64,000 nt of DNA from UBA10649 sp965227045. Lineage in GTDB: Bacteria; Actinomycetota; Actinomycetes; S36-B12. The first letter of the stretch is position 1. Each line of letters starts with the position of its first letter. The notes under the pieces are model-generated. The model saw nothing but the letters and a program-made list of their open reading frames with translations. It made no database searches and was not told the origin of the DNA. Shown piece after piece: positions 34,293 to 42,219 of this stretch. The stretch spans positions 1,488,001-1,552,000 of the forward strand of contig OZ245718.1 of NCBI GenBank assembly GCA_965227045.1, written 5' to 3'. The translations under genes were made by a program, and so were the position numbers.

Positions 34293-35077
34293 TAGTACGG
34301 AGAGGTACCACCGTCGACATTGAACAGCGTGCCCGTCATGCCAACGCCGAGCGGGCCAGCGAGTAGCACGGCCATGCCGGCGACCTGCTCGACAGTGTTG
34401 AGCTTCTTGGTCAACGTGTCCTGCGCGAACTCGTCGAGGAACGCCTCGTAGCTGATGCCCGAGGCCTCAGCGACCTGAGCCCCGGCATCTTGCATCATCT
34501 CGGTCTCGATCGGCCCGGGGCAGATCGCGTTGCAGGTGATGCCCGTCTGCGCGTACTCCATGGCCGTCGCCTTCGTAAGACCATTCAGGGCGTGCTTGCC
34601 CATGATGTAGTGGCTCACGGCCACCTTCGAGGCCAGCTTGCCCTCGATCGACGACATGTTGATGATGCGGCCCGAGCCCTGCGGAACCATGGTCGCGAGC
34701 GCACGACGGGTACCCCAGAATGCGGAGCTGCAGTTCCAGTCGAAGGCCTTCTGCCAGGCCTCGTCGCTCAGTGAATCGATCATCGCCCAGCCATCGCAGC
34801 CGCCCGCGTTGTTGACCAGAATGTCGATGGTCCCGAAGTGCGAGACAGCCTTGTCGACGAACGCGTCGACCTCGGCGCGCACCAGTGCGTCGGTCTGAGT
34901 GAAGATCGCGCGATCTCCGGCATTGAGCCGCTCAAGTGCATTCGCGCCCTTCTCGGGCGACCTGCTGGCAATCACCACCGAAGCTCCCTCGGCGAGGAAC
35001 GCCTTCGCAATCCCGAATCCGATACCAGTGCTGCCAGCGGTGATTGCAGCGACCTTGCCGTCGAGCGAGCCTGCCAT
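34292..35077 (-). CDS. Short-chain dehydrogenase/reductase
   Basis: 261 aa, classical SDR: AGSTGIG, ASRSPEKG, VNNAGG, the catalytic Ser in INMSSIEG and the active-site Tyr and Lys in HYIMGKHALNG. The spacing Tyr-x3-Lys is kept. The second-strand ending SRSPEK suggests NADP(H). First gene of the operon with the phosphohistidine protein and the Rieske reductase. A TTGACG-17-TGAGAT promoter can be placed at 35129-35157. Confidence 0.92.
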   Translation of the reverse strand: MAGSLDGKVAAITAGSTGIGFGIAKAFLAEGASVVIASRSPEKGANALERLNAGDRAIFTQTDALVRAEVDAFVDKAVSHFGTIDILVNNAGGCDGWAMIDSLSDEAWQKAFDWNCSSAFWGTRRALATMVPQGSGRIINMSSIEGKLASKVAVSHYIMGKHALNGLTKATAMEYAQTGITCNAICPGPIETEMMQDAGAQVAEASGISYEAFLDEFAQDTLTKKLNTVEQVAGMAVLLAGPLGVGMTGTLFNVDGGTSPY

Positions 35078-35128
35078 GTGGGACTCCTTGCGAGTGGTGG
35101 ATGCGGGAACGATCAGCGTCGTTCCGTC

Positions 35129-35157
35129 ATCTCACACCAGTTACTTGAGTCCGTCAA
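35129..35157 (-). promoter_or_regulatory. Candidate sigma-70-type promoter of the SDR/phosphohistidine/reductase operon
   Basis: On the - strand, TTGACG (35152-35157) and TGAGAT (35129-35134) are separated by 17 bp and point to the SDR start at 35077. The -35 box is strong; the -10 box is a weak TANNNT variant. Confidence 0.4.
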
Positions 35158-35180
35158 TCGAAACAGGGAAACCCGATCAT

Positions 35181-36437
35181 TCAGTTCCCCGCGACACGCG
35201 GAAGCGGTGAGCCTTCCTCGTGGTTCTCCGTCATCAAACGGTTGATGGTCTTGTGCACGTGCTGCACACCAGGCTCGTTCCGCCCGAAGAGCTGGGTCCG
35301 GCCAGGTGTCACGGCGACGCCCTTCTGCACCCCGTATCCGGTGATGTAGTCCTCGTTGTACGTCACGTCGTAGAACCAGTCGCGCATGATCTCGAGTTCG
35401 TGCTGCTCCTCGCTGTTGGCGATGGGCTTGCGCACGAGGATCCGCTGCTCGGTAATGGACTCGTTCCGGTTCGTCGTCGGGAGCGGGAAGCCCACGCTCA
35501 TGCGCTCACGCCAGCCGCCCGCAATCGACATGCCCGGGAACGTCCAGATGATCGAGCCGACATTCGCCGTGGGATCCCACGTCTCCTCGGGGTCCTCGAG
35601 GTGATTGAGGATGTTGCGCAGCGCGAACGCGACTCGCTCGTGCGGACCGAACGCGTCGAAGATCGCGGTGTTGCTGAGATTGGTCTTGAAGACGGTGTTC
35701 GCATGCAGCGAGGCGAAGTGGTAGCCCTCGAGGTATCCCTCGATCGCGACCTTCCAGTTCGGCCCGGGCATCATGCGCGAGGAGAACAACTCGCACTCGT
35801 CGAGCTTGAGGCTCTCGAGGACTTCCTTGAAGTCACCCAGCCACGAGTCGATGTCGATCTCCAGCCCCGGGGTCAGGCATACGAAGATCACTCCGGCCGT
35901 CTCCACGCACGGCAGCGCGACGAGGTTGCGCTCCGAGCGGTCGAAGTCACCGAAGGTCGATTCGCCGTACAGGCCGCGCAGTTCGCCGTCCATGCCGTAC
36001 GTCCATGCGTGGTACGGGCAGGTCAGGGTGCGGGAGGTTCCGGTGCCGGCCTCGCAGATCAGGGCGCCGCGATGACGGCAGACGTTGAGCATCGCGTGCA
36101 CAGCGCCGGTCGCATCACGCGTGATGACGACAGGCACGCCGACGACCTCGATCGCCTTGTAGGAGTTCTTGGCGGGCAGCTCGCACGAAACGGCCAGCGG
36201 GAGCGGAATGCGCTTGAAGATGAGGTTGATCTCGGCCTGGAACAGTTCCTCGTCGAGATAGTTGTCGACCGGCTCCTCCCAGACCGCATCGGCCTGGTCG
36301 GTGGTCTTGTCCTTGGTGTGCGCGACGAGCCGGCGCATCATGTTGACGGCTTCCTCACGCGCGGCGCCGTCGAGGATCTTGCTCGGGATGTACGCGGGCG
36401 CGGCCGCTTCGGCCACCTCATCGATGACGTCGGTCAT
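35181..36437 (-). CDS. Rieske-type ring-hydroxylating oxygenase, alpha subunit (copy 2)
   Basis: 418 aa. Rieske cluster ligands CRHRGALI and CPYHAW and the iron site EGYLEGYHFASLHANT are intact. It is a separate transcription unit, with no reductase of its own. ATG 36437 is used because GGGAG stands 5 nt upstream; a longer in-frame start at 36449 lacks this. Sequence similarity to copies 1 and 3 appears limited to the motifs, so different substrates are likely. A TTGTATAGATAA element sits 22-33 bp upstream of the start. Confidence 0.93.
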   Translation of the reverse strand: MTDVIDEVAEAAAPAYIPSKILDGAAREEAVNMMRRLVAHTKDKTTDQADAVWEEPVDNYLDEELFQAEINLIFKRIPLPLAVSCELPAKNSYKAIEVVGVPVVITRDATGAVHAMLNVCRHRGALICEAGTGTSRTLTCPYHAWTYGMDGELRGLYGESTFGDFDRSERNLVALPCVETAGVIFVCLTPGLEIDIDSWLGDFKEVLESLKLDECELFSSRMMPGPNWKVAIEGYLEGYHFASLHANTVFKTNLSNTAIFDAFGPHERVAFALRNILNHLEDPEETWDPTANVGSIIWTFPGMSIAGGWRERMSVGFPLPTTNRNESITEQRILVRKPIANSEEQHELEIMRDWFYDVTYNEDYITGYGVQKGVAVTPGRTQLFGRNEPGVQHVHKTINRLMTENHEEGSPLPRVAGN

Positions 36438-36458
36438 GTCCGCTCCCATCCCTGAAGG

Positions 36459-36470
36459 TTGTATAGATAA
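36459..36470. promoter_or_regulatory. Candidate operator related to the 31543 palindrome
   Basis: TTGTATAGATAA is an imperfect palindrome and differs from TTGTCTAGACAA (31543-31554) at two symmetrical positions. It overlaps the presumed promoter of Rieske copy 2. Confidence 0.35.
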
Positions 36471-36494
36471 CTATGGATCTCAGGCTATCTGGTG

Positions 36495-37079
36495 TCAACG
36501 GTTCGTGGGCTCGTTGATGCTGATCAGCACGAAGCGTCCGTCCGGCCACACCTGGACCCGGGAGATCGAGGCATACCCGGGCAGGAAGAAGAACCGCCTG
36601 GGGCTGCCGACCACCTCCGCCAGGAAGGTGTTCGAGGCGCCCCCGTGGCTGACCGCGAGGATCCGCTGACCCAGGTGGGCGTGGCCGATGCGGCGCACCG
36701 TGGCGACCATGGTGGCCCGGAGTTCGTCGGCGTTGTGGGGAGGCAGGAACTCGTCCTCGAACCGGCCCTCGCGCACGGCGGCGACCCGACCCGGATCGGC
36801 GATGTTCTCCACCCCCACGTAGTTCGTGGCGTTGGAGATCCACTCGCGCAGGCCCTCGTCGACCGTGACCTCCAGTCCCCGATCGCGAGCGATCGGCTCG
36901 GCGGTCTGGACGGCACGCTTGAGGTGGCTGGCGTACACGGCATCGATCGACAAGCCGTCGAGATGCCGCGCCAGGGCCTCGGCCTGATCGCGGCCGACGA
37001 CGCCAAGGCCCGGGTCCATCGACCCGTCGGGCTCGGGCAGGGCGTGCCGGACGAGCAGGACCTCGCAGGGAGCGTCCAC
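36495..37079 (-). CDS. Histidine phosphatase family protein
   Basis: 194 aa. The phosphohistidine-forming motif LVRHALPE is at residues 9-16, the conserved Arg in SHLKRAVQTAEPI follows, and the second His is in AVSHGGASN. All catalytic positions of the phosphoglycerate-mutase-like phosphatases are therefore present. The GTG start at 37079 directly follows the aldehyde dehydrogenase stop (TAG GTG), so the two are coupled. A phosphatase placed at the end of an oxidative operon suggests a phosphorylated intermediate or inhibitor. Confidence 0.88.
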   Translation of the reverse strand: MDAPCEVLLVRHALPEPDGSMDPGLGVVGRDQAEALARHLDGLSIDAVYASHLKRAVQTAEPIARDRGLEVTVDEGLREWISNATNYVGVENIADPGRVAAVREGRFEDEFLPPHNADELRATMVATVRRIGHAHLGQRILAVSHGGASNTFLAEVVGSPRRFFFLPGYASISRVQVWPDGRFVLISINEPTNR

Positions 37080-38534
37080 CTAGACGTTGGGCACGAAGGC
37101 GCCGAGGTCGTCAGCGGACGGGAACTGGAGGCTGACGAGCTCGAAGTACTCGGCAAGGCCGTGATGGCCCAGTTCGCGACCCACTCCGGAGGCCTTGAAA
37201 CCACCGAAGGGAGCGCGCGCATTGAAGCGGCCGCCGTTGATAGCGATCTGACCCGTACGCAGCCGCGACGCAATCCGCACTGCCTCGGGGATATCCGACG
37301 CCCACACCGCTCCGGACAGCCCGAATTCGCTGTCATTGGCGATCGCGATCCCCTGCTCGATGCCGTCGTAAGGAACGATCGACAGCACCGGGCCGAAGAT
37401 CTCCTCCTGCACGACGCGGGCCTTCGGATTCAGTCGGCTGAAGACCGTCGGCTTGACGAAGTAGCCGCGATCGAGGCCGTCGACGGGGCCCGGGCCGCCC
37501 GCGACAAGCGTGCCCTCGGTCATGCCGATGTCGACGTAGTCCTTGACGGTGCGGAACTGGGCGGCCGACGCGACCGGCCCGAGATCCACCGCGGGATCCA
37601 GCGGGTTGCCGACGGTGAACGCGTTGACCGCCGCCGCGACGCGCTCCTCGACCTCGGCGAGCAACGACCTCGGGACGATGAGCCTGGTCGTAGCAGAGCA
37701 GGTCTGGCCGTTGTTGACGAAGCAGCCTCGCACCGCAGCGGCAATCGCGCCGTCGAGCTCGGCGCCCTCGGCGAGAAGGAAGGCCGACTTGCCGCCGAGC
37801 TCGAGCGCGACCTTCTTGATCGTCGGTGCTGCCGATTGGGCAACCTGAACGCCGGCCCCGGTGGACCCGGTGAGGCTGACCATGTCGACTTCGGCATGCG
37901 AGGACAGGAGGTCGCCGACCAGCGCGCCTCGACCGGAGACCAGGTTGAACGCCCCGGCCGGCAGTCCGAGTCCGTCGATGATGTCGGCGAGCACGAAGGT
38001 CGCCAGCGGTGCGACGCTGCTGGGCTTGACGACGATGGTGCAGCCGGCGGCAAGTGCAGGGCCGACCTTCGCGGCCAGTTGGTACAGCGGGTAGTTCCAC
38101 GGCGTGATCGCGCCGACGACGCCAACGGCGGTGCGGACGATCAGGGAGTTGCCGATGCGCTCCTCAGCCGGGAGCTCCAGGGCCGCCTCGGCGATGGTCT
38201 CGAAGACGGTGGCGGCCAGACCCACCTGCACCCGGATAGAGCTGGCCATCGGCGTGCCGACCTCGCGAGCCATGATCTCGGCGAGTTCGGTCTCATTCGC
38301 GCGCAGGCCTTCAGCGATCGCCTGAACGACGGCCGCCCGCTCCGCGATCGGTGTGGTGCTCCAGCCCTCGAACGCGCGACGCGCGCCCATGATCGCCTGC
38401 TCGGCGTCCTCGACCGTTCCGGAGGGAACCGTGCCGATGACCTCCTCAGTTGCCGCCTCGTCGACGGTGATGACATCGCCACTCGACGGCGATACCCATC
38501 GCCCGTCGATGTACAGCTGCGAACGCTCGATCAC
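37080..38534 (-). CDS. NAD(P)-dependent aldehyde dehydrogenase
   Basis: 484 aa, the family size. GAITPWNYPLYQLAAKVGPA, the catalytic Glu in LELGGKSAF, the catalytic Cys in NNGQTCSATTR and the EEIFGPVLS segment are all present, so it is expected to oxidise an aldehyde to the acid. The open frame upstream of GTG 38534 is antisense-like; GGAGGA is 4 nt before this GTG, which overlaps the phosphatase TGA (GTGA). It works in the NTF2/PTP/ALDH/histidine-phosphatase operon. Confidence 0.95.
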   Translation of the reverse strand: MIERSQLYIDGRWVSPSSGDVITVDEAATEEVIGTVPSGTVEDAEQAIMGARRAFEGWSTTPIAERAAVVQAIAEGLRANETELAEIMAREVGTPMASSIRVQVGLAATVFETIAEAALELPAEERIGNSLIVRTAVGVVGAITPWNYPLYQLAAKVGPALAAGCTIVVKPSSVAPLATFVLADIIDGLGLPAGAFNLVSGRGALVGDLLSSHAEVDMVSLTGSTGAGVQVAQSAAPTIKKVALELGGKSAFLLAEGAELDGAIAAAVRGCFVNNGQTCSATTRLIVPRSLLAEVEERVAAAVNAFTVGNPLDPAVDLGPVASAAQFRTVKDYVDIGMTEGTLVAGGPGPVDGLDRGYFVKPTVFSRLNPKARVVQEEIFGPVLSIVPYDGIEQGIAIANDSEFGLSGAVWASDIPEAVRIASRLRTGQIAINGGRFNARAPFGGFKASGVGRELGHHGLAEYFELVSLQFPSADDLGAFVPNV

Positions 38535-39304
38535 GATTCCTCCGGTTCGATTTCTACTGCTGGTGTCAGGAGCTTCGCGCGCAGACGATCGATCGCCTCG
38601 TCGTCGATGTCGAGGGTGCTGATCCACTGCCGAAGGCCGCCGTACTCGACCGTGACTCGGGCGAGGAACATTTCCATCGCCGCACGCGGCGCACGGAGCA
38701 GCTCCTCGGTCTGGTTCATCATCGGATGGTTCTCGAAATCCTCGCGAGTGCGAAGGAAGTTCACAAGAGCCACGACCTCGTCGCCGCTGAGGGCGAAGTC
38801 GTCGGAGATGTCCTCGTCGCTCACGCCGAGCAGTGACAGGAGAACAGCGGCCACAAAGCCGGTGCGGTCCTTGCCCGCCATGCAGAAGAAGATCGCCGGG
38901 AGGGCGTCGCTTTGCGACAACTCGGTGATGATCGCCGGCACGGTGTCGGTGCCCATCTCGAGCATCTGCTGCTGCACCCACGCCAAGAACTCCACCGGGG
39001 GCAGCGCACGGTTCTCGTCGGAGGCGTGCCAGGTGTCGGGCAGCATCGACACGTGAGTGGCGTCGTCGATGAAGCCCGGAAGCGGGAAGGCGTCGCGCTC
39101 GCGCTGGTAGCGCAGGTCGATCACCGACGCTGCTCCGAACTCGCGCCAGGCCTCCTCGTCGTCGAGGCGATGCAGGCTCGACGCCCGGAACAGCAGTCCG
39201 CTCGCGACCATGCGGCCATCGTCGGTCGGATAGCCCCCGAGGTCGCGGACGTTGTAGACGCCACCGAGTTCCACCCGACGACCGCTCACCTGGTCCGCGC
39301 TCAC
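38531..39304 (-). CDS. PTP-like protein phosphatase (tyrosine/serine phosphatase type)
   Basis: 257 aa. The catalytic P-loop is FFCMAGKDRTGF (Cys-x5-Arg-Thr), as in MptpB-type atypical dual-specificity phosphatases, and the N-terminal VYNVRDLGGYPTDDGR is typical of that group. Such enzymes dephosphorylate phosphotyrosine, phosphoinositides or small phosphate esters. GTG 39304 overlaps the NTF2 TGA by 4 nt (GTGA). Its placement inside a catabolic operon rather than with a kinase gene is unusual. Confidence 0.85.
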   Translation of the reverse strand: MSADQVSGRRVELGGVYNVRDLGGYPTDDGRMVASGLLFRASSLHRLDDEEAWREFGAASVIDLRYQRERDAFPLPGFIDDATHVSMLPDTWHASDENRALPPVEFLAWVQQQMLEMGTDTVPAIITELSQSDALPAIFFCMAGKDRTGFVAAVLLSLLGVSDEDISDDFALSGDEVVALVNFLRTREDFENHPMMNQTEELLRAPRAAMEMFLARVTVEYGGLRQWISTLDIDDEAIDRLRAKLLTPAVEIEPEES

Positions 39305-39837
39305 GCGGGGTACCCGGGGAATCGCCCCGCGTAGTCGGGCAGTTCGGCCGCTGCGAGATCGCGGCCGGGCCAGCGCTTGCGAAGTTCGGATCCGAAGCCA
39401 CCCGCGATGAGGTCGGGAAGCGGCATGCCGTACATGCTCAAGACGTGGCGCGATGCGAACCGCCACATTCCGTCCTCGCGACGGTAGTCGTCCAGGTAGC
39501 GGATCGAGGTGGCGATGGTGCAGTCCTGCTTGCCCAATTCGGCATAGCCGATCACCGTGCCTCGGGCGTTGTCCTCGTCGATCAGCTCGACGACGCTGCC
39601 GTGCGGGTCGTGCCAGGTGGCCGAGTACGGCGCGTGCTTGACCTTGAAGTTCTCGATGATGGCAGCGCGGCCCGTGGTCCTGCTGCTGGGCGAGGCGAAT
39701 ACCGCGTCCTCGGTCCACAGCTCGGCCAGCTCGTCCCACCTGGCGTCGTCCAGGAGAAGGGCGTACCGCACGATCAACTCGCCGATCTCCAGGCGGTCCT
39801 CGACCTTGCGAAGGCGGTCTTCCAGGTTGATGGTCAC
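39301..39837 (-). CDS. NTF2-like (SnoaL-type) protein
   Basis: 178 aa. N-terminal helices RLEIGELIVRYALLLDDARW and the sheet segments LWTEDAVFASPSSRTTGRAAI and YAELGKQDCTIATSIRYLDD fit the SnoaL-like/NTF2 superfamily. It is the first gene of the operon, started by GTG 39837 without a visible SD, and is divergent from the GntR gene. Its reaction is not known; in other pathways members act as small isomerases or hydratases. Confidence 0.78.
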   Translation of the reverse strand: MTINLEDRLRKVEDRLEIGELIVRYALLLDDARWDELAELWTEDAVFASPSSRTTGRAAIIENFKVKHAPYSATWHDPHGSVVELIDEDNARGTVIGYAELGKQDCTIATSIRYLDDYRREDGMWRFASRHVLSMYGMPLPDLIAGGFGSELRKRWPGRDLAAAELPDYAGRFPGYPA

Positions 39838-39850
39838 GAAGGCGATCGTA

Positions 39851-39867
39851 CTGTAGTCAGACTATAG
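39851..39867. promoter_or_regulatory. Inverted repeat in the GntR/NTF2 divergent promoter region
   Basis: CTGTAGTC (39851-39858), A, GACTATAG (39860-39867) is a near-perfect inverted repeat (7 of 8 pairs), flanked by GTAC on both sides. It is 13 bp upstream of the NTF2 start and about 60 bp before the GntR start, the expected place for a GntR operator controlling both directions. Confidence 0.5.
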
Positions 39868-39927
39868 AAAGTACGCGGATCTGCTCCGGTGCATGCGTTC
39901 GGGCTCCACCCCCGATACGGTCCCGCC

Positions 39928-40656
39928 ATGGGTGGAGTGCCTCTGTACGAGCGAGTGCGTCAGGCAATGGCGGCGTCTATCGCCGACGGCACCTACGCGC
40001 CGGGCGACAAACTCCCCAGTGAGTCACGCCTCGCCGAGGAGCTGGGGATCAACCGGCTGACCGTCCGCCGGGCGATCGAGGAGCTGGCCAGGGCCGGAGC
40101 GGTCGTGTCCAGACAGGGCTCGGGAACCTACGTCAGCGCGCCCATCGTGCGCCTGCCGCTGTCACAGCAGCTCTCGACCGATTCCCTCGTCGCGAGCATC
40201 ACCCGGCAGATCGCCGAGCAGGGGTACACGTATGAGGACGTGCTGATGCGCGTCTCAAAGGTGAATTCGCCCCGGAACAACGACTCCCTGGAACTGCCGC
40301 CCGGCCCACTGTGGCGCGTTGACAATGCGCTCATGGTCAACGGTGAGGCGTGGATGTGGTCGAGTTCGTGGTTCTCGCGATCGGTCCTCGGTGATCCGGC
40401 GGCCAACTGGGACCCGGTAGCCGGTCTGTACGGCCAGCTGAACTCCGCCCTCAGCGTGCTCAACCCGATCTGGCGCGCGATCTCGGCAGATGTGGCCTCA
40501 GTCGACGACGCGGAGATCCTCGGCGTTCGCGCCGGTTCGCCGATCCTCGTGCGCGACGGCCTCACCGCCAACGCGGACGGCGAGCCCGTGCTGCGGGTGT
40601 GCCGCAGGGCTCGGATGGACCGCGTCAGCTACGTGCTGCAGTACGACCGCACCTGA
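39928..40656 (+). CDS. GntR/HutC-family regulator with UTRA domain
   Basis: 242 aa. The winged helix is PLYERVRQAMAASIADGTYA then LPSESRLAEELGINRLTVRR, followed by SRQGSGTYVS. The C-terminal half is a UTRA ligand domain with RVDNALMVNGEAWM and VDDAEILGVRAGSPI. HutC-type proteins repress nearby catabolic operons and respond to a pathway metabolite. ATG 39928 is used; GTG 39889 would add 13 residues. It is divergent from the NTF2/PTP/ALDH operon and 1 bp from the end of the convergent Rieske copy 3. Confidence 0.9.
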   Translation: MGGVPLYERVRQAMAASIADGTYAPGDKLPSESRLAEELGINRLTVRRAIEELARAGAVVSRQGSGTYVSAPIVRLPLSQQLSTDSLVASITRQIAEQGYTYEDVLMRVSKVNSPRNNDSLELPPGPLWRVDNALMVNGEAWMWSSSWFSRSVLGDPAANWDPVAGLYGQLNSALSVLNPIWRAISADVASVDDAEILGVRAGSPILVRDGLTANADGEPVLRVCRRARMDRVSYVLQYDRT

Positions 40657-40657
40657 G

Positions 40658-42082
40658 TTACCGGGCCAGCCACTCGTCGAGGATCTGGTGGTAGTGCCGG
40701 ATCCGGTTCTCCTGGTACCGGGCCAGGGTGATCCCCGGCCGCCGCAGGGTCTTCAACCCCTCCTGGATGTAGGGCATGTTCGCCATGTCCTGGTCGAAGA
40801 CCGGGCCGAGGAGGCCGATTTCCTTGATGTCGGAGAAGGTCTCGCCAGGCTGCAGCCAACGCGGCTCCGGGGGCTTGGGATGCGAGCCATCGGCAGGCTG
40901 CTGAGCGAGGAGGAACACCTCGGCGATGCATGAGTCGGGATCGTTGCCGTTCGGGCGGAACCGGTACACGGCGTTGGTACGTGGGCCAGCGAAGACGTAG
41001 AAGTTCGGGAACACGAAGTACTGGATGCCGTCGAGCAGCTCCGAGTCGGTCCACTCGTCGTTGCCCGTTCCGAACTGCGCGCTCAGCGCAGCACGCATCT
41101 GGGCCGCGAGCTCACGACGCGCGGTGGAGCCGTCCGGCACCTCGGGGGTCTCGCCATCAGCGGACGACAGGTCTCGCCCGGCACCGGCGGTGTAGAAGGC
41201 CCGGGTCTCGTAGTACGAGTCGAGCACCTCCTGCTCGCTGATGTGATTGGCGATCGTGGGGCTCGGTACTCCCTGCGGCACGATCTGCCGATTCCAGTTC
41301 TCCCCGAGGATGACGTCGTACTGGGTGTTCTCATCGCCCAGCCACTCCATCATCTGCGGATGGGTCGCAAGCGAGTGCCAGCCCTCGATGAAGGCCTCGC
41401 CAGCGACCTTCCAGTTGCACTTCACCACGCCGCCGAAGTGCGAGTACACGACGCGATCGGTGTAGTCCCAGCGCTCCCAGTCGTTGACCATCGTGCCGAG
41501 GAAGTCGAGCAGGGGCTCGGCGTTGGGGTCCATGTTGATGAAGACGAACCCGTTCCAGACCTCGCACTTGGCCTCGGGCAGGCTGAACTCCGCGGCCTCG
41601 ACCTGCGGGAAGTCCCACGCACAGGGGAGGTTCTTCAGTGATCCGTCGATGTTCCATGAGAAGCCATGGAACGGGCACCGGATCTCGTTGACGCGGCCGC
41701 CCTCCTGCCGCAGCGCTCGGCCGCGGTGCAGGCAGGCGTTGAACAGGGCCTTGATCTCCCCGGTCTGCGTGCGCATGATGATGAGCTTGTCGTCGGCGAT
41801 GTCGTAAGTGATGTGGTCGCCGGGCTCGGGGATGTGGTCGGTGCGGCACACGAACTGCCACGCCTTCTGCCACACCTTCTCGACCTCACGGTCGTGGAAC
41901 TCCCGGGAGATGTAGCGGGTGACGTCCATATCCGCGGTGCCGAGGCTCTCGTTGATGTCGTAGCGCAGTACGGCCGGGACCGGACGTGCGTCGTTGTCGA
42001 GATACTCCTGCACACTCGTTCCCGGGGACCGCGGTGACGGCGGCTCGGTGGACACACGCTGTGGGGACACGACTTCGGTCAT
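40658..42082 (-). CDS. Rieske-type ring-hydroxylating oxygenase, alpha subunit (copy 3)
   Basis: 474 aa, the largest of the three. Rieske ligands are CLHRGRAL and CPFHGF; the iron site is GEAFIEGWHSLATHPQ, with His-x4-His and the acidic residues. A longer C-terminal part (about residues 270-474) distinguishes it from copies 1 and 2. ATG 42082 has AGGAG 8 nt upstream. It is transcribed alone, and no reductase is next to it. It likely hydroxylates a larger or different substrate than the other two (inference from size only). Confidence 0.93.
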   Translation of the reverse strand: MTEVVSPQRVSTEPPSPRSPGTSVQEYLDNDARPVPAVLRYDINESLGTADMDVTRYISREFHDREVEKVWQKAWQFVCRTDHIPEPGDHITYDIADDKLIIMRTQTGEIKALFNACLHRGRALRQEGGRVNEIRCPFHGFSWNIDGSLKNLPCAWDFPQVEAAEFSLPEAKCEVWNGFVFINMDPNAEPLLDFLGTMVNDWERWDYTDRVVYSHFGGVVKCNWKVAGEAFIEGWHSLATHPQMMEWLGDENTQYDVILGENWNRQIVPQGVPSPTIANHISEQEVLDSYYETRAFYTAGAGRDLSSADGETPEVPDGSTARRELAAQMRAALSAQFGTGNDEWTDSELLDGIQYFVFPNFYVFAGPRTNAVYRFRPNGNDPDSCIAEVFLLAQQPADGSHPKPPEPRWLQPGETFSDIKEIGLLGPVFDQDMANMPYIQEGLKTLRRPGITLARYQENRIRHYHQILDEWLAR

Positions 42083-42125
42083 TGCGGGCGACTCCTCATG
42101 ACGGTTGATCTGATTGTTCCCCACT

Positions 42126-42153
42126 AGATACTGGACGTCAAGTAAAGATACTG
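42126..42153. promoter_or_regulatory. Direct repeat AGATACTG, 20 bp apart, upstream of Rieske copy 3
   Basis: AGATACTG occurs at 42126-42133 and 42146-42153, two helical turns apart. Between them is TGGACGTCAAGTAA, which resembles the CTAGGACGT motif found near the binding-protein and ThuA genes. The region lies between the Rieske start and the terminator at 42161. Confidence 0.35.
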
Positions 42154-42160
42154 ACGCAAA

Positions 42161-42196
42161 CAGAAGGGCCCGGTCCTTGGGTACCGGGCCCTTCTG
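42161..42196. terminator. Strong intrinsic terminator after binding-protein gene 1
   Basis: CAGAAGGGCCCGGT (42161-42174), an 8-nt loop and ACCGGGCCCTTCTG (42183-42196) form a perfect 14-bp stem. TTTGCG follows on the - strand and TTTCGTT on the + strand. It ends the - strand binding-protein transcript 23 bp after its stop and could block + strand read-through too. Confidence 0.85.
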
Positions 42197-42219
42197 TTTC
42201 GTTAGCCGTTCAGGTCAGT

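Noticed and set aside
36492..39056. 854-codon open frame on the + strand
   Set aside because: It runs antisense through three well-recognised genes (histidine phosphatase, ALDH, PTP). Its Arg/Asp-rich composition is typical of a high-GC shadow frame.
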